This document shows, one piece after another, positions 9,900 to 22,204 of a stretch of 64,000 nt of DNA. The DNA is from Tillus elongatus. Its lineage: Eukaryota > Arthropoda > Insecta > Coleoptera > Cleridae. The notes under the pieces were generated by a model. That model had not been told where the DNA came from, did no database searches, and worked only from the letters and a program-made list of their open reading frames with translations. How positions within the stretch are numbered: position 1 is the first letter of the stretch; every line of letters starts with the position of its first letter. Both the position numbers and the translations under genes were made by a program. The stretch is taken from assembly GCA_964006375.1 (NCBI GenBank), contig OZ023265.1:9705795-9769794 (forward strand). Direction: 5' to 3'.

Positions 9900-11855
9900 C
9901 TTGTTTGTATTATAAAAAGTTCGGGACGCAGCAAGTGCGTTATGGTAGCGAATTTTCATTAAAATGTTTTTAATAGCAAATGCGAGCAGGCATTAATCTG
10001 ATTACCGGTATAGCCTATGTAGTAGAAAAAATGTACTATATAAAATCACTTTTTGTTTGAAAATTTACAAAAATTTCCGAAAATAAAGTTAAATGTTGGT
10101 TTTCTAACCAACAAAGCTTACGTTAATAGCAAATTGAGTTATTAAAATTTGAAGGATTTAATGAAAATTCGCTACCAAAAGGCACTTACTACGTCCAGAT
10201 TTTTTTCTTACAAACATGCATCATATTTCGATAAAAAATGCAAAAATGCATTAACGAATTTGTTGTACGAAAATTAGCTAAAAATTATAGACCGTTAAAC
10301 CATAAACTTCACTAAACCTACAGCGAAAGCATCAACTTAATTAAACCGAAGGCCAAAGCATCAGAGGAAGGGTCTATTTGAAATGAATTCTGTAAACATT
10401 TTAGTAAAATGAAGGGCAATGACGGTTGAATCTGAAACTTAAGGCTTTGCAGAACACCCTTCTTGCAACATTTTCTTTTCACAATCCGTATTTGTTTCAC
10501 GTTCTTTGCCTAAACATTGGCAATTTTGACGTTTCAAATTACGAGTTTGACGTTTTGAGGAAAACTCCAAAATTTTTTTTATTTTGGCTGCACGTAACTT
10601 TTTTGTCTTTAAACTTAGAGAATTAAATTTTGGTACATGGTTCGCTCTTTATAATACAAATATGCCTATCAAATTTGGTTGCCCTTACTTTGTTATTTCC
10701 GGAGATGTACATTTTTTTAGGAAGAAAACACAAAATTTTCGGGGTAAACCTAGTCAAATATTCCTGCCTAACGAACTTATTCAAGCCACTTGCAAAAGGA
10801 AGGTACTCACCAAATTTGATCAAGATCGGTCCATCATTGTTTTAAGAAAATTCACTAAAAAGCTAACCATGTACGAAAATTTAGGTCTGTAAGTTAAAAG
10901 ACAAAAAGTTATAGGCATTGAAAGAGAAAAACATTAGAGGTTTTCCTCAAAACGCCAAAATCGCGATTTGAAACGTCAAAATTAGCAACACTTAGGCAAA
11001 GAGCCTGAAACTCATACGGGTTATGTCAAGAAAATGTCGCAAGAAGAGTGTTCTACAAATCCTTAAGTTTCAGCTTTAACCGTTATTGTCCCACATTTTA
11101 TTAAAGTATTTCCAGAAATGTTATTTCAAATCACTCATGCTTTGGCGGTAGTTTTGGTTAAGTTTATGGTTTAACTGTCTATAATTTTTAGTAAATTTTC
11201 GTAGAAAACATTCGTCAATGGGAAGACCGCGACTTTTAAGTTTTAAAAATATTTCTTCAAATGAGTGCAAACTGGGCCCCGTGAAATCCATATTCGGGTT
11301 TAGTTTTAGTTTTTATCTGTTTACATATATAGAGGGTAGCGCATCGTTACGGTAAAGCTCAATATAACTGTTATTATACACGATACGAGAAAAAATTGTA
11401 TGCGTTAATTAGAGGGTGTTTTAAGCTGCATCTTATCAAAGTATTTGACAATCACAGGATGGCCAATTTTTTTAACATCACTTATACTATTGCCTTTTTG
11501 CATTTTTGATTGAAATATGATGCATATTTCTAAGAAAAAGTTCGAGACGCAGTAAGTGCGTTTTGGTAGAGAATCTTCATTAAATGCTTTAACTCAATTT
11601 GCTATTAACCTAAGGTTCGTTGGCTAGGAAACCATTTTTCTCAGAAACATTTAAAGTTTATTTTCGGAAAATTCAGCTACATTTTCAAGCAGTAAGTTAT
11701 TTTGATGAAATATGATACATTGTTTCTACCATTTAGGTTATACGGGTAACCAAATTGATACCTGCTTGCGATGAAGAGACATATTTGCTATTAAAAACAA
11801 TTTAAGAAAATTCACTTCCATAACTCACTTGCTGCGTCCTGATTTTTTATTCTCT
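9900..11855. mobile_element. Two TA-core copies in inverted duplex (palindromic composite)
   Basis: A plus-oriented copy runs from GGGACGCAGCAAGTGCG (9912) through its partner end near 10200 and body to about 10862, where it stops with AAGAAAATTCACTAAAA, the family's terminal hairpin arm. A minus-oriented copy follows at once (10863-11855) and ends with CTCACTTGCTGCGTCC. Neither copy has an expanded (TA)n. The result is a nearly 2-kb imperfect palindrome joined at the hairpin end. Confidence 0.7.
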
Positions 11856-12535
11856 GATGACTCTATCTTGGTTACTGAAACGATCGTCAGAGTTTTTTTT
11901 TATGTGTTGTGGTGATTTGGGTTCTCCAAGTGTGCTTATCAGTGCTCATCACAGGTTCCAGTCTTCAGTTAGTGTATAAGCCCAATGTTTTTGTTTACTT
12001 ATAAAATTTATATTTTGAAATAATTAATGACCTATATTATAAATTATGCGACCACTTAATTAGTTTTTTAAGTAGCTATCTATGTTATTTAGGTCGAATG
12101 CTACAATGAAATTATTATTGTCCGCCACTGTATTGGCGTCACAAGTCTTAGGGTAGGGACAGCAGGAAATTCAGATATTGGAATGGGTTAACATAGAATA
12201 TAAAAAAGAGGAAGGGGGTAGAGGGAGAGTTCTAACAGTAGAATGAGTTGTGGCAAGGGAAGTTGGGAACCGGAAGTGGTTTTATGAATGAATGCTGTTT
12301 GTGTTAGCTCCAACAATGACATATCGATATCATCTTTTAAAGGTGACATAGGGGACGACAGCTGAGCTGTTTTATGTAACTCTTGTAATTTGTCAATAGT
12401 TTATTTTTACACATTAAAGGTCAATATGTTTCTTAGGTAACAACGAATTAACTGCCATATGCGATTATAATTTTTAGACGAGGTATCACATTTCTACATA
12501 GCATTCAAACATTATTAGCGAGTTTTTATTTAAAA
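11856..12535. other. Repeat arm and unassigned sequence
   Basis: 11870-11990 carries GAAACGATCGTCAG followed by TGTTGTGGTGATTTGGGTTC, the right arm of the family seen at 19118-19340 and 34889-35330. The remainder (11991-12535) shows no recognisable gene or repeat. Confidence 0.45.
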
Positions 12536-12539
12536 AATT

Positions 12540-12795
12540 TCCTTACGCAGCAAGTGCGTTATGGTAGCGAATGTTCATTAAACACTTAAAATTTTCATAA
12601 CTACATTTTCTATAAACCTAGAAAGTTAACTTTTAGTATGTAGTAATTCATTTATGAGGGCAACATACTAACCGAATTTCATCAAAATACTTTGTTATTT
12701 TTAGAGATAGAAATATTTCTTTTTGGATTTTTTTTTAGAAAAACTGGTTCTATAGGGCTGGCTAACGAACCCATCCAAGTCATTAATAAAAGAAA

Positions 12796-12889
<94 letters not shown>
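12540..12889 (+). mobile_element. TA-core fragment ending in a (TA)n array
   Basis: Starts CTTACGCAGCAAGTGCGTTA at 12543, contains a shortened body and AACGAACCCATCCAAG, and passes into (TA)n at 12798-12889. The array is followed directly by the 3' end of a LINE instead of the usual terminal block. Confidence 0.65.
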
Positions 12890-12892
<3 letters not shown>

Positions 12893-13705
12893 TGGAGTAC
12901 ACCACGAGGGCTTACAGCCTAAATACTTTCGTACCGTATGTGTCGATCGACAAGGGGAAAAGAGGTAAGTTGTTAATTCTGGACTTGAAGGTTTGGAGGT
13001 TCGGAGGAGAAGGAAAAACATGTCACGGCAAGGAATTCCACAACTTAGAAGTCCTCGGGACAAAAGAGCGGGCATAAGAAGATGTTCTATGTCTGGTGAC
13101 CTGGACAGTAAAAGGGTGCATTCGCTCTGTTCCCCTGGTAGATCTGTTGGGGGCAGCAGGTGGAGGAACTATGGAAAAAAACTCCTCTGAGCAGTGCCCG
13201 TGCAGATATCTGTAAAAGAGAGAGAGGTCACCAACGGCACATCGGTGGGCAAGGGATGGCAGCCTTTGGGTGAGGGTAGGGTCACAGATGAGACGTATAG
13301 CTCTCTTATGAATGAACTCCAGGATAGCAAGTGTAGAAGCGGCAGCAGCAACCCAGATGTGGGAGCAGTATTCGAGGTTTGGCCTTATTTGTGATGTATA
13401 TAAGGTATAGAGATTAGCTGGTGAGAAGTATTTGCGAGCCCGGAAGAAGAAACCTAATTTCTTAGCAGCCGCTTCTGCGATTGATGCGACATGTTGGTGC
13501 CAATTGAGATTTCGATCCACAGAAATGCCAACAAGTTAAAAGGACTCATTATTTGGTTGTTCATTCTGATGGGTCTAGGGCTGGTGTATCTCTTATGAGA
13601 TAGAAAGCAAGACTGGGATTCGGTGGAATTGAATTCTACAACATTTCTACTTCCCCAGTCTAATATTTTTTGGAGATCCACAGGGACAGAACCCCCCATG
13701 AGTCC
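12893..13705 (-). pseudogene. Jockey-type LINE copy A: 3' end of ORF2
   Basis: A minus-strand frame at 13023-13520 encodes DRNLNWHQHVASIAEAAAKK, LGFFFRARKYFSPANLYTLY, TSQIRPNLEYCSHIW and onward to TSKLWNSLP, the RT thumb and C-terminal region of a non-LTR retrotransposon. An upstream fragment (13454-13699) encodes KILDWGSRNVVEFNSTESQS and is joined by a small deletion. The 5' truncation at about 13705 removes endonuclease and RT catalytic motifs. The 3' end is shared with copies C and D (GCCCTCGTGGTGT) and abuts (TA)n at 12889, so the copy may have inserted into that array. Confidence 0.85.
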
Positions 13706-13734
13706 GTAAATTTATTCTCTTATTTTATATACTC

Positions 13735-14215
13735 AGTGCTATCTTGGATACTAAAACGCTTTTGACCATTTATGGTAGTTTGATGGTACCTATCTATACT
13801 ACGCTATGGAATAACGTGTTGGGCATCCGCATATAAGTCTGCTATTTTACCACTGCAGATAACACAAAATTGTATTCATAGAACCATTTGGTTTAAAAGC
13901 ATGGGATATCCCACACGTTTACTGTATAACCTCGATACTCGAATACTTAATGTTATGGGGTTGTATATACTTGATGTGTTAAGTCACACAAAGTCTAGGG
14001 GGGCGACGCATACGAATGCAGCACACTGTTACTCTACTAGGCAAAAAGTACGGTAACACATTAAGTTTAACACATGTAAGAAGAAGATTAATTCTATTGG
14101 ACCAAGTTTATATAGGTAACTTGCTGCCAAATGTAATTAGAGCCACGACAAATGACAAATGTAGGAAAAGGGCTAAATTCTATGTCTCACAGAACTACGG
14201 TGTTTTATAGGGTTT
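13735..14215 (+). pseudogene. C-terminal fragment of a different non-LTR retrotransposon
   Basis: Plus-strand frames read AILPLQITQNCIHRTIWFKS, MGYPTRLLYNLDTRILNVMG, LYILDVLSHTKSRG, then HVRRRLILLDQVYIGNLLP. This has the spacing of the post-palm region of LINE reverse transcriptases (LxxLQxxQNxxxR, a short linker, then xLxVxxLYxxxxL). It is clearly not the same family as the Jockey copies. Frames shift at least twice. The clade was not determined. Confidence 0.55.
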
Positions 14216-14542
14216 GGATTTCAACTGCTTTAAAGGCTTGTGTATTAGGTAAACGGTTATGTATGTCTCTGGTTGGTTTGGATGTGTGGATGTTTGTGTG
14301 GTTGGGCGTGGGTACATATATCTATTTTTTTTTGGCACAGTTCATACATACTGGCTGTTTTAAAGTATCTATTCTTTTAATTTTACTTTGTCAATTTACT
14401 TGTAAATGGTAAATTATCTGAATATACCTTTTTTATATAATTTTAATAACAGTAAATTATCGATGAATAGATTTTCAAACATTATGTGTTTTAAACAATA
14501 ATTATTGAACTAACATATATATTGGCCTATCGCATTCCATAG

Positions 14543-14800
<258 letters not shown>

Positions 14801-14989
14801 GTGAACTAAGTAACACTTAAAGATTGAACCCATGCAATTAATTTAATATCTTATTAGGAATTTAATCCTATAAGATAAATATAATCTCAGACAGGAAACG
14901 GATATGATTATATTGTAATAATATTTAACAATCGAGCCTCTCAAGAGACGCTTTGTAATAAATCACTGAATCTACCGTTATTGCTTGTA

Positions 14990-15330
14990 ATCATCTAGTA
15001 TAAGAAAAACTAACTGTTCTTTAAAAAAGTCTTGACGCAGCAAGTGTGTTACGGTAGCGAATTTTCATAAAAATGTTTTTAATGGTAAATATGTCTCGTT
15101 TTTAAAAGAAAAACATTTGGTTGGCAGTATAACCTATATAGTAGTAACAATGTACCACATTTCATTAAAATAGGTTTGTTGTTTCAAAAAATACAAACAT
15201 TTTCCGAAAATAAATCTACAAAGTTCCAGAAAAAGACTTTCCTGGACAACGAACCTCTTCAAGCTATTTACACACCTGCCAAGATATAATTATTCGCAAA
15301 TTATGACCCAACTGAAAAAAAAACAATTTT
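14990..15330 (+). mobile_element. TA-core end module, solitary
   Basis: TTGACGCAGCAAGTGTGTTA at about 15029, followed by the conserved GGCAGTATAACCTATATAGT and ACAACGAACCTCTTCAAGC. It decays after 15300. 15330-15595 is AT-rich with no recognised feature. Confidence 0.6.
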
Positions 15331-15595
15331 TAAACAATTTCTTTACAAAAATTCACCATTTTTTTATACAGAAATTGCTTTCAGTAATGTTACAGTAAAT
15401 GCACAATAAACGAAAGGTTGCAGTGCTATCGGGGCGGGGAAGCCGCGGACCAGCACTGAGGGAAAAAATGTTACAGTAAATTATATTTTTCACTAAATTT
15501 CGACTTTTTTACAATAACATACTAAACATGTATTATTAATTACCAGCATTCCAGAAAAATCTTACAAAAATCATTTCTACGGAAACACTAAAAAA

Positions 15596-16739
15596 CTCTG
15601 GACGCAGCAAGTACGTTATGGTAGTGAATTTTCATAAAAATATTTTTATTGCAAATATGTGTGTTTTCTTTTTAAGAAAGCAGGCATCAATTTTGGTTAC
15701 CAGTATAACCTATATAGTGAAAACAATGTGCCATGTTTCATAAAAATAACTTTATTGTGTGAATATGTACAAAAATTTCCAAAAGTAAACTTAAAGTGTT
15801 CCCGGAAAAACTGGTTTCTTGGTCAACCTTATAGGTTAATAGCAAATTGAGCTATTCAAATATGAAGCATTTGATCAAAATTCGCTACCATAACGCACTT
15901 GCTGCATCCAGGATTTATTTTCTTACAAACATGCATTATATTTCGATGGAAAATGCAAAAATGCAATAACAAACAAATTTCCTTTTTTTTAAATCAAACA
16001 CGCCTTGTTTGATTAAAAAAAAAGGAAATTTGTATCACCAACGACTTATGGGCCACCCTGTGATTGTAGAAATATTTTTTAAGATGTAGCTCAAGACACC
16101 CTATAATTAAGATATACAAATTTTTTTCATATCTTGTATAATAACGGATATATTGAGCTTTATTGATTTTTTACGAAAATTCGACAAAAATTATATACCA
16201 TTAAACGATAAACTCCATAGCTAAGGCTACTGCCAAGCATCAGAGAAAGGGTCTATTTGAAATGAATTTTCTGGAAACATTTTAGTAAAATGAAGGACAA
16301 TGACGGTTGTGTGGAACTAAGACTGCAGGGCTTGTGAAACATCCTTCTTGAGACATTTGATTTCCATAGCCCGTATTAGATTCAAGTTATTTGCCTAAAT
16401 GTTGCCGATTTTGACGTTTTAAATCGCAATTTTGACGTTTTGAGGAAAACCCCAATTTATTTTTCTTTAAATGCCTATAACTTTTTTGACTTTTGACCTA
16501 CATAGCTAAATTTTGGTAATTAACTTACCTATAAGGATCTAAACCCGCGTACTAAATTTGGTTGCCCTTACTTTGTTAATTTTAAAGATATGAATTTTTT
16601 TCAAAAGAAAACACAAAATGTTCCGGGAAAACCTGGGTAGATTTACCTGGCTAACGAACTCATCCAAGCCATTTTCAAAAGCAATTTATTCACCAAATTT
16701 AATCAAAATCGGCCCATTATTTTTTGAGTTATCGGTGTG

Positions 16740-16830
<91 letters not shown>

Positions 16831-16955
16831 CATATAAAAATTGAAACTGACCCCGGATATGTATTCTGGGGGGCCTAATTAGCGCTCATTTGAAGAAATT
16901 TTTTCAAAATTCAAAAGTCGAGATCTCCTCATTAGTGAATTTTTTTAAGAAAATT
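15596..16955 (+). mobile_element. TA-core family, near-full copy 1
   Basis: Runs from CTGGACGCAGCAAGTACG (15599) through its inverted partner CGCACTTGCTGCATCC (about 15893-15911), the body (15915-16740), the (TA)n array (16744-16826) and the terminal block to a hairpin (TTAGTGAATTTTTTTAAG, AAAATTCACTAAAA) at about 16922-16955. No coding capacity. The 11-base AGTGAATTTTC is shared by both ends, so the two ends can pair. This is the clearest copy for defining the unit. Confidence 0.85.
15978..16035. repeat. Palindrome inside the TA-core body
   Basis: CAAATTTCC plus a T-run and AATCAAACA faces its complement TGTTTGATT, an A-run and GGAAATTTG across a short loop (CGCCT). The copies at 31260-31310 and 56190-56225 carry only one arm, so this one appears locally duplicated. 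Confidence 0.7.
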
Positions 16956-17179
16956 CACTAAAACATTTCTGCGAAAACTTTTCAAATTCAGCTAGAACGC
17001 CTGTATACGGCAGCTCGATTTTTTCGACGAGTAATACAAATAAAAACCTCTCTGAATGCGTCATTCCCATGGGGCTTCGCAATCTATTGGTAAAAACGCC
17101 GTATCACAAGTTGTGATATGTATTTGTGATATGTGCCAAAAACGTGAAAAGCCGCAAAACAATTAAAATAACTCAAAAA

Positions 17180-17990
17180 CGATGAACCACATCATTTCCT
17201 TTCCTTACACATATGCCTTATAATCCGACGGAAAATGCAAAAAAGCAATAACATACGGGATGTTCAGTTAAAAAGAAAGTGTATCACGAACGACTCATGG
17301 GCGACTGTGATTGTCAAAAATAGGTTTGTAAGATGTAGCTGAGACACCATACCATTAACGTATATAATTGCTTCTCATATTTTGTATAAAAACAGATATA
17401 CTGAGCTTTACCGTAGAAATGCGCTAGCCTGTATATGTATAAACAGACAAAAACTGAAACTGACCCAGTATATGGATTTTAGGGGTTCTATCTCGCACTC
17501 ATTTGAAGAAATCTTTTCAAAATTCATAAGTCGCGGTCTTCTCAATAACGACTTTTTTCTACGAAAATTTGCTAAAATTGTAGACCTATAAACTCTATAG
17601 CTGAAACTGCTGCCAAAGCATCAGAAAGAGGATCTATCTGAAATGAATTTTTCGAAAACATTTTAGTAAAATGAAGGACAATGATGGTTGAAGCTGAAAC
17701 TTAAGGCCTCGAAAAACACACGTATTACGACATTTTTTCTACATACTCCGTATTTGTTTTAGATTATTTGTGTGACAATTGCAAATTTTGACGATTCAAA
17801 TCGCGACATTGACCTTTTGTAAGAAGAAAGATTATAAAATTTTCAAAATATATTCTGATATTTCTCGACTTTTTTCCGTTAAGAAAACCTAACTTTTGTA
17901 TGTAGTATAAAATAGACTTTGTTATCCACACAAAATACTTTCTTTTTGTGCTTTCCTCTGATCACCAGTGGCACTCATTTTTTTTCTTTA
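17180..17990 (+). mobile_element. TA-core variant lacking an expanded (TA)n
   Basis: The body (GAAAATGCAAAAAAGCAATA, GGGCGACTGTGATTGTC) runs into a short TATATGTATAAACAG where the array would be. The terminal-type block follows (GAAACTGACCCAGTATATGG, CATAAGTCGCGGTCTTCTC) and then more body (GCTGCCAAAGCATCAG). Here the block is internal, not terminal. The same arrangement is seen at 2300-2450, 11230-11340 and 27590-27740. 16956-17180 was not assigned. Confidence 0.65.
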
Positions 17991-18014
17991 AATGCCTATT
18001 AGTGAATTTTCCTT

Positions 18015-18965
18015 AAGTGTGGTTATTAAAGAATGCGGACATAGCGGTTTGTTGCGTCGTTAAATGCTTGACGGTTTTCTTGACTGGGATTGTGTAGTAG
18101 CGTTTTGTGAGCTTTGACCTTTTCAAATCTGGCCTTGTCACAGGATTTAGAAAATCAGGGCTTTTGAGTGGCTCAAGAGGTTTTCTGTGTACGTGGAATA
18201 AATAATTCCAAACCTGCTTGGATAATTTCGATGATGTTTTGTGAGATATCAGAGGGGTCAGGATTGCTGACTGCAAAGGCCTCCGCTGCTCTCCCTTGCG
18301 GATCGTTTTTCGAAGATCCTAGCCATTCCTTATTATGGACATTGAAGTCACCAAGAATAGTGACCTCAGAAATCAGATGGTCGTTTTTTTCACAAAGGTA
18401 GTCGAAGATCTGGACAAAGTTGTTGTCAGACGGTGACCGGTAAATGCAACAGATGAATTTAGTTGCATCCCTGAGAGAGAGTTTCATCCAAAGTATGCCT
18501 TTTCTTCCAGATTCTAAATTGGGAAGCCTGGCGCAGGGTAAATTGCTACGGACGTATGCGCACACGCCTCCATGCAATCTAATGGAAGTAAGGAGCTCAT
18601 GCCTCCGAAAATTAAGGTGATTAGTGGCTGTTTTGGCACTGATTTGGGTTTCGGTGAGGAAGAGGAGTTGGGGTCTGTTAGCCTGGAGTAAATAGTGGAC
18701 GGAGTTCAGGTTAGAATTTAGGGCACATATATTCGAGAAGGATATGTTAAATCTTGATGCCGGCGCCCCTTGTACACCCCTCTCCCGAAGATCCGAATGG
18801 AGGGGTATTCTATCTCCGGAATGTTTTGTACAAGGAGGAGCCATCATCACTTTGTTTATAAGGGAAGCCGACTCATACGCCAGAACCGGGAACGTCCGTT
18901 GGGACTTCACCGGCCCCTTGATGTAAGCGGTGGTATCTCCTCGGGCGTGAAAAAATCCATGGCTC
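18015..18965 (-). pseudogene. Jockey-type LINE copy B: endonuclease domain, internally deleted
   Basis: The minus-strand frame 18173-18967 (264 codons) encodes the apurinic-like endonuclease: FNISFSNICALNSNLNSVHY, RPQLLFLTETQIS, HGGVCAYVRSNLP, FICCIYRSPSDNNF, and the catalytic GDFNVHNKEWLG. After GRAAEAFAVSN the reading jumps to DPSDISQNIIEIIQAGLELF, which in copies D and F lies about 100 codons further on, so an internal deletion removed the end of the endonuclease. The 5' end (TTTCACGCCCGAGGAGATAC) matches copy F, giving a shared element start near 18962. Confidence 0.85.
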
Positions 18966-19117
18966 ATTTCTGCAAAAGGCTTAAATACCTTGAATGGGCG
19001 ACGCTAATACCCCAGGGAATAGGTAAAATGTCCCCCAAAAAGATAGTAGCCTATATGAAAAGTCTGAATATTATGGGTAATTATTAGAAAAATAAGAGTC
19101 AAGCAGAAAAGATCCAT

Positions 19118-19340
19118 TAGGTAAGTACACTTGGAGAACCCAAATTGCAACACATTTTTTTCAAAAGCCTGACGATCGTTTAGCTAACAAAGTTAGTGTG
19201 ATCAAAGATATGAAAAAAATTTGTTGGTGAAACGATCGTCAGGTCTTTGAATGGATGTGTTGTGGTGATTTGGCTTCTCCATGTGTACTTATCAGTGCTC
19301 ATCGCAGGTTCCCGCCTTCACTTAGAGATCCATTAGGGTC
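19118..19340. repeat. Foldback repeat with GACGATCGTC arms
   Basis: The left arm (AAGTACACTTGGAGAACCCA ... AAAAGCCTGACGATCGTTT, to 19182) is the reverse complement of the right arm (GAAACGATCGTCAGGTCTTTG ... GGCTTCTCCATGTGTACTT, 19228-19290), with about 45 bp between. Right arms alone occur at 11870-11990 and 35215-35330. Confidence 0.75.
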
Positions 19341-20110
19341 CCAGAGCTGAAAGGCCAAAGGCCCATACGACTCATTTAACAATCTACAATCTGTGGCAAC
19401 AATGCGACGTCGCCTTTAGAGGATGATAATTGAATCACTTGTTACGCTGAGAGTTTCTTAATTATAGTAGAGATCGGTAAATGAGGAGTGTAACACTAAT
19501 ATAATTAGACGTAATTAAGATTTGCAAATTAGAATTTTATAGAACTTTCACAATCGTATTATAAGAGTGTACGTAAGTAGATCTGTTCATTCAAAGGGAG
19601 TGCGGCATGTCGTCATTTGTGAATAGACCGGAAATGACGAACCACTAGTAAAATAAAGGAAGTGTAACGTGAGATTTCCCTTATAGACTTGGCAATTTGT
19701 ATTTTTGTACGTTATATTCAGCGAAAATTAGAAAAATGCATGAAGCTTTAATTTAACGGTTGTCGTAAAAATACGTGTAACTTCTGTCACATACGCATAT
19801 GCAAGTATTTGTCAGAAAACACATTAAACAAGGAAACGTTTGATAAACTTCACAGAAAAAGTGTATATTTACTCCAGGTGCAATATTTTAAATCTCCTAG
19901 ACATAGTCCATGGAAACGCAAGGTTAAATGAAGACATTATTATCATTATCACAACCTAATGACTAATGACGCAACATGATTGTCGCCAACATGATTATCT
20001 CTTGACAGCAGCTCTTGTAATTTATGAGTTTATAAATAGTGCTGCAAATTCAATCATAACTTCCACATAGCTGTGATAATCTAATCTCCTCAGAAAGACA
20101 TTCTTATGAC
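19341..20110. other. Unassigned sequence
   Basis: No reading frame with recognisable content, no terminal repeat and no match elsewhere in the window was noticed. It may be single-copy DNA. Confidence 0.4.
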
Positions 20111-20114
20111 ATGA

Positions 20115-20467
20115 ATTCAGCGCTAACGACTTGACCACAAAGAAAATATTCGTATTCCTGTACCCATTTTTTTCCTTCCTCAGGGCTTGTCCACGTCTTT
20201 GCCACCTTGATAGCACCACAGCCTTGGGCTTATTGTACATGCCCTTTGTCTTTTCTACTCCACCTATTCCAAAATCCCTGTGCTTTGAACTAGTCTGCAC
20301 AGCAATTGGCAGGGTGAAGTTTTATATTGCTCTGTCTTTGGTCTAGGCTGACCGTAGATCAGTTGTCTTTTGCGGTCCAAAGCTTTACACTCGCACAAGA
20401 TTTGCTGGGCTGATTCGCCCCACTCACCGCAGAGTCTGCATGCCAGGTGCCCCTCGAACCGCCCCAT
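20115..20467 (-). pseudogene. C-terminal zinc-knuckle region of an RNase H-type LINE
   Basis: The minus-strand frame starting at 20467 reads GRFEGHLACRLCGEWGES, AQQILCECKALDRKRQLIYG. This C-x2-C...C-x-C pattern with the alanine-leucine-arginine ending is typical of the extreme C-terminus of I/R1/Loa-type LINE polyproteins. The adjacent frame (20022-20300) continues with GIGGVEKTKG and may be the tail. It is cut at 20467 by the poly-A-like 3' end of Jockey copy C, which inserted into it. Confidence 0.6.
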
Positions 20468-20469
20468 TT

Positions 20470-22200
20470 TATGTATGTTTTTTTTATTTATTTTTTATTT
20501 CAATAACACACCACGAGGGCTCACAGCCTAAATACTATCGTACCATGGGTGTGGACAAGGTGGAAAAAGGCAACTTGTTAATTCTGGACTTGAAGATTTG
20601 GAGGTTCGGAGGAGAAGGAAAAACATGTGCCGGCAAGGAATTCCACAACGTGGAAGTCTTTGTGAAAAAAAGAGCGGGCATAACAAGATGTTCTATGTCT
20701 GGTGACCTGGACAGTAAAGGGGTGCATTCGCTCTGTTCCCCTGGTAGATCTGTTGGGGGCAGCAGGTGGAGAAACTATGGAAGAAAGCTCGTCTGAGCCG
20801 TGCCCGTGCATATATCTATAAAAGAGAGAGGGGTCACCAACGGCACGTTGGTGGGCAAGGGATGGCAGCCTTTGGGTGAGGATAAAGTCACCGATGAGAC
20901 GTGTAGCTCTCTTCTGAATGGAGTCCAGGATAGCGAGTGTAGAATCGGCAGCAGTACCACAGATGTGTGAGCAGTATTCGAGGTTTGGCCTTATTTGTAA
21001 AGTTTATAAGGTATAGAGATTAGCTGGTGAAAAGTATTAGTGAGCCCAGAAGAGGAAACTTAATTTCTTAGCAGCCGCTTGTGCAATTGATGTGACATGC
21101 TGGTGCTAATTGAGATTTCAATCCACAGAAAGTGTGAAAAGGACTCATTACTTTGAATAACTTGGTTGTTCATTGTGATGGGTCTAGGGCTGGCGTATCT
21201 CTTATGAGATAGAAAGCAAGACTGAGATTTGGTGGAGTTGAGTTATACAAGATTTCTACTTCCCTAGTCTAATATTTTTTGGAGATCCATAGAGACAAAA
21301 CCCTCTATGAGCCTGCGATCCTCATCGAATTGGGCTAAAGAGACAGACTTAGAATATTGTATATTTGAGTGAAGGGTGCTGTCATCCGCGTAACTGTTAA
21401 CTGGGTTGGATGTGCTAGAGAGGAGGTCATTGATGTGGAGAAGAAATTAAGTAGGGGCTAAAGCTGAACCTTGAGAAACTCCTGCATTAATTGGATACAG
21501 TTTAGAGGAATGGCCATCCACGACAACAGAAATGCTCCGGTTGGAGAGGAAGTTTGCTGTCCAGTTTTGGTGGTAGGCCATAGGCCGGACGTTTATTAAG
21601 TAGCGCTGCGTGCCAGACCTGGTCAAATGCTTTGGCCATGTCTAGAGCCACAATCTGGGATTCACCGTGTAGTTCCATAGACTTATTCCAAGAATGGGTG
21701 ACAAAGGAAAAGAGGTCGGCAGTTGATCTGCGCTGACGGAATCCATACCACCTGTCGTGGATTAGACTGTGTTTTTCAAGAAATTTTAGTAGTTCGGTAT
21801 TTATATACTTTTCCATCACTTTAGAGACGACTGAAAGGAGAGAAATAGGCCTGTAGTTGCTAGGAAGCGCTTTGGATCCTTTCTTGGAGACGGGTTGTCA
21901 TCGAGTAGTTTTCCAGACTGTTGGTGGTTGAACATTTGGGGGTGGGTTGAGAGTAGAATTGCCGACGAATAAAGAGGCAAAAAGTTCAGCCCTGCCCAGG
22001 GCGGTAGAAACAATTCCATCCCCTCCTGAAACGAGAGGTTGGAACGTGCTCTTGCAGAAATTATTCCCAATAGATTCAGCAAGAGTCCAGAAGGGTTTGC
22101 TGCCCTTGGAGCTTGAGAGGACTTTGTTTTTGATGTGGTTATTAAACGAGTTTTTTGCCTCAGAAAGAATAGCGGTTTCTTGCGTCGTTAACTTCCTCCT
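20470..22200 (-). pseudogene. Jockey-type LINE copy C: RT through 3' end, many breaks
   Basis: Minus strand. Frames include MEKYINTELLKFLEKHSLIH, DRWYGFRQRRSTADLFSFV, and motif A QIVALDMAKAFDQVWHAALL (21502-21819). Upstream pieces (21816-22200) match the pre-RT part of copy D; downstream pieces (20578-21100) match its C-terminus. Motifs B and C are split by frameshifts. The 3' end is the shared GCCCTCGTGGTGTGTT, then AATAAAAAATAAATAAAAA at about 20470-20505. Truncated at about 22187. Confidence 0.85.
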
Positions 22201-22204
22201 TTTT

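Noticed and set aside
10584..10892. 102-codon frame in the TA-core body (also 31783-32022, 3192-3434)
   Set aside because: The same body sequence gives short frames in several copies, but these are not conserved in length or frame between copies.
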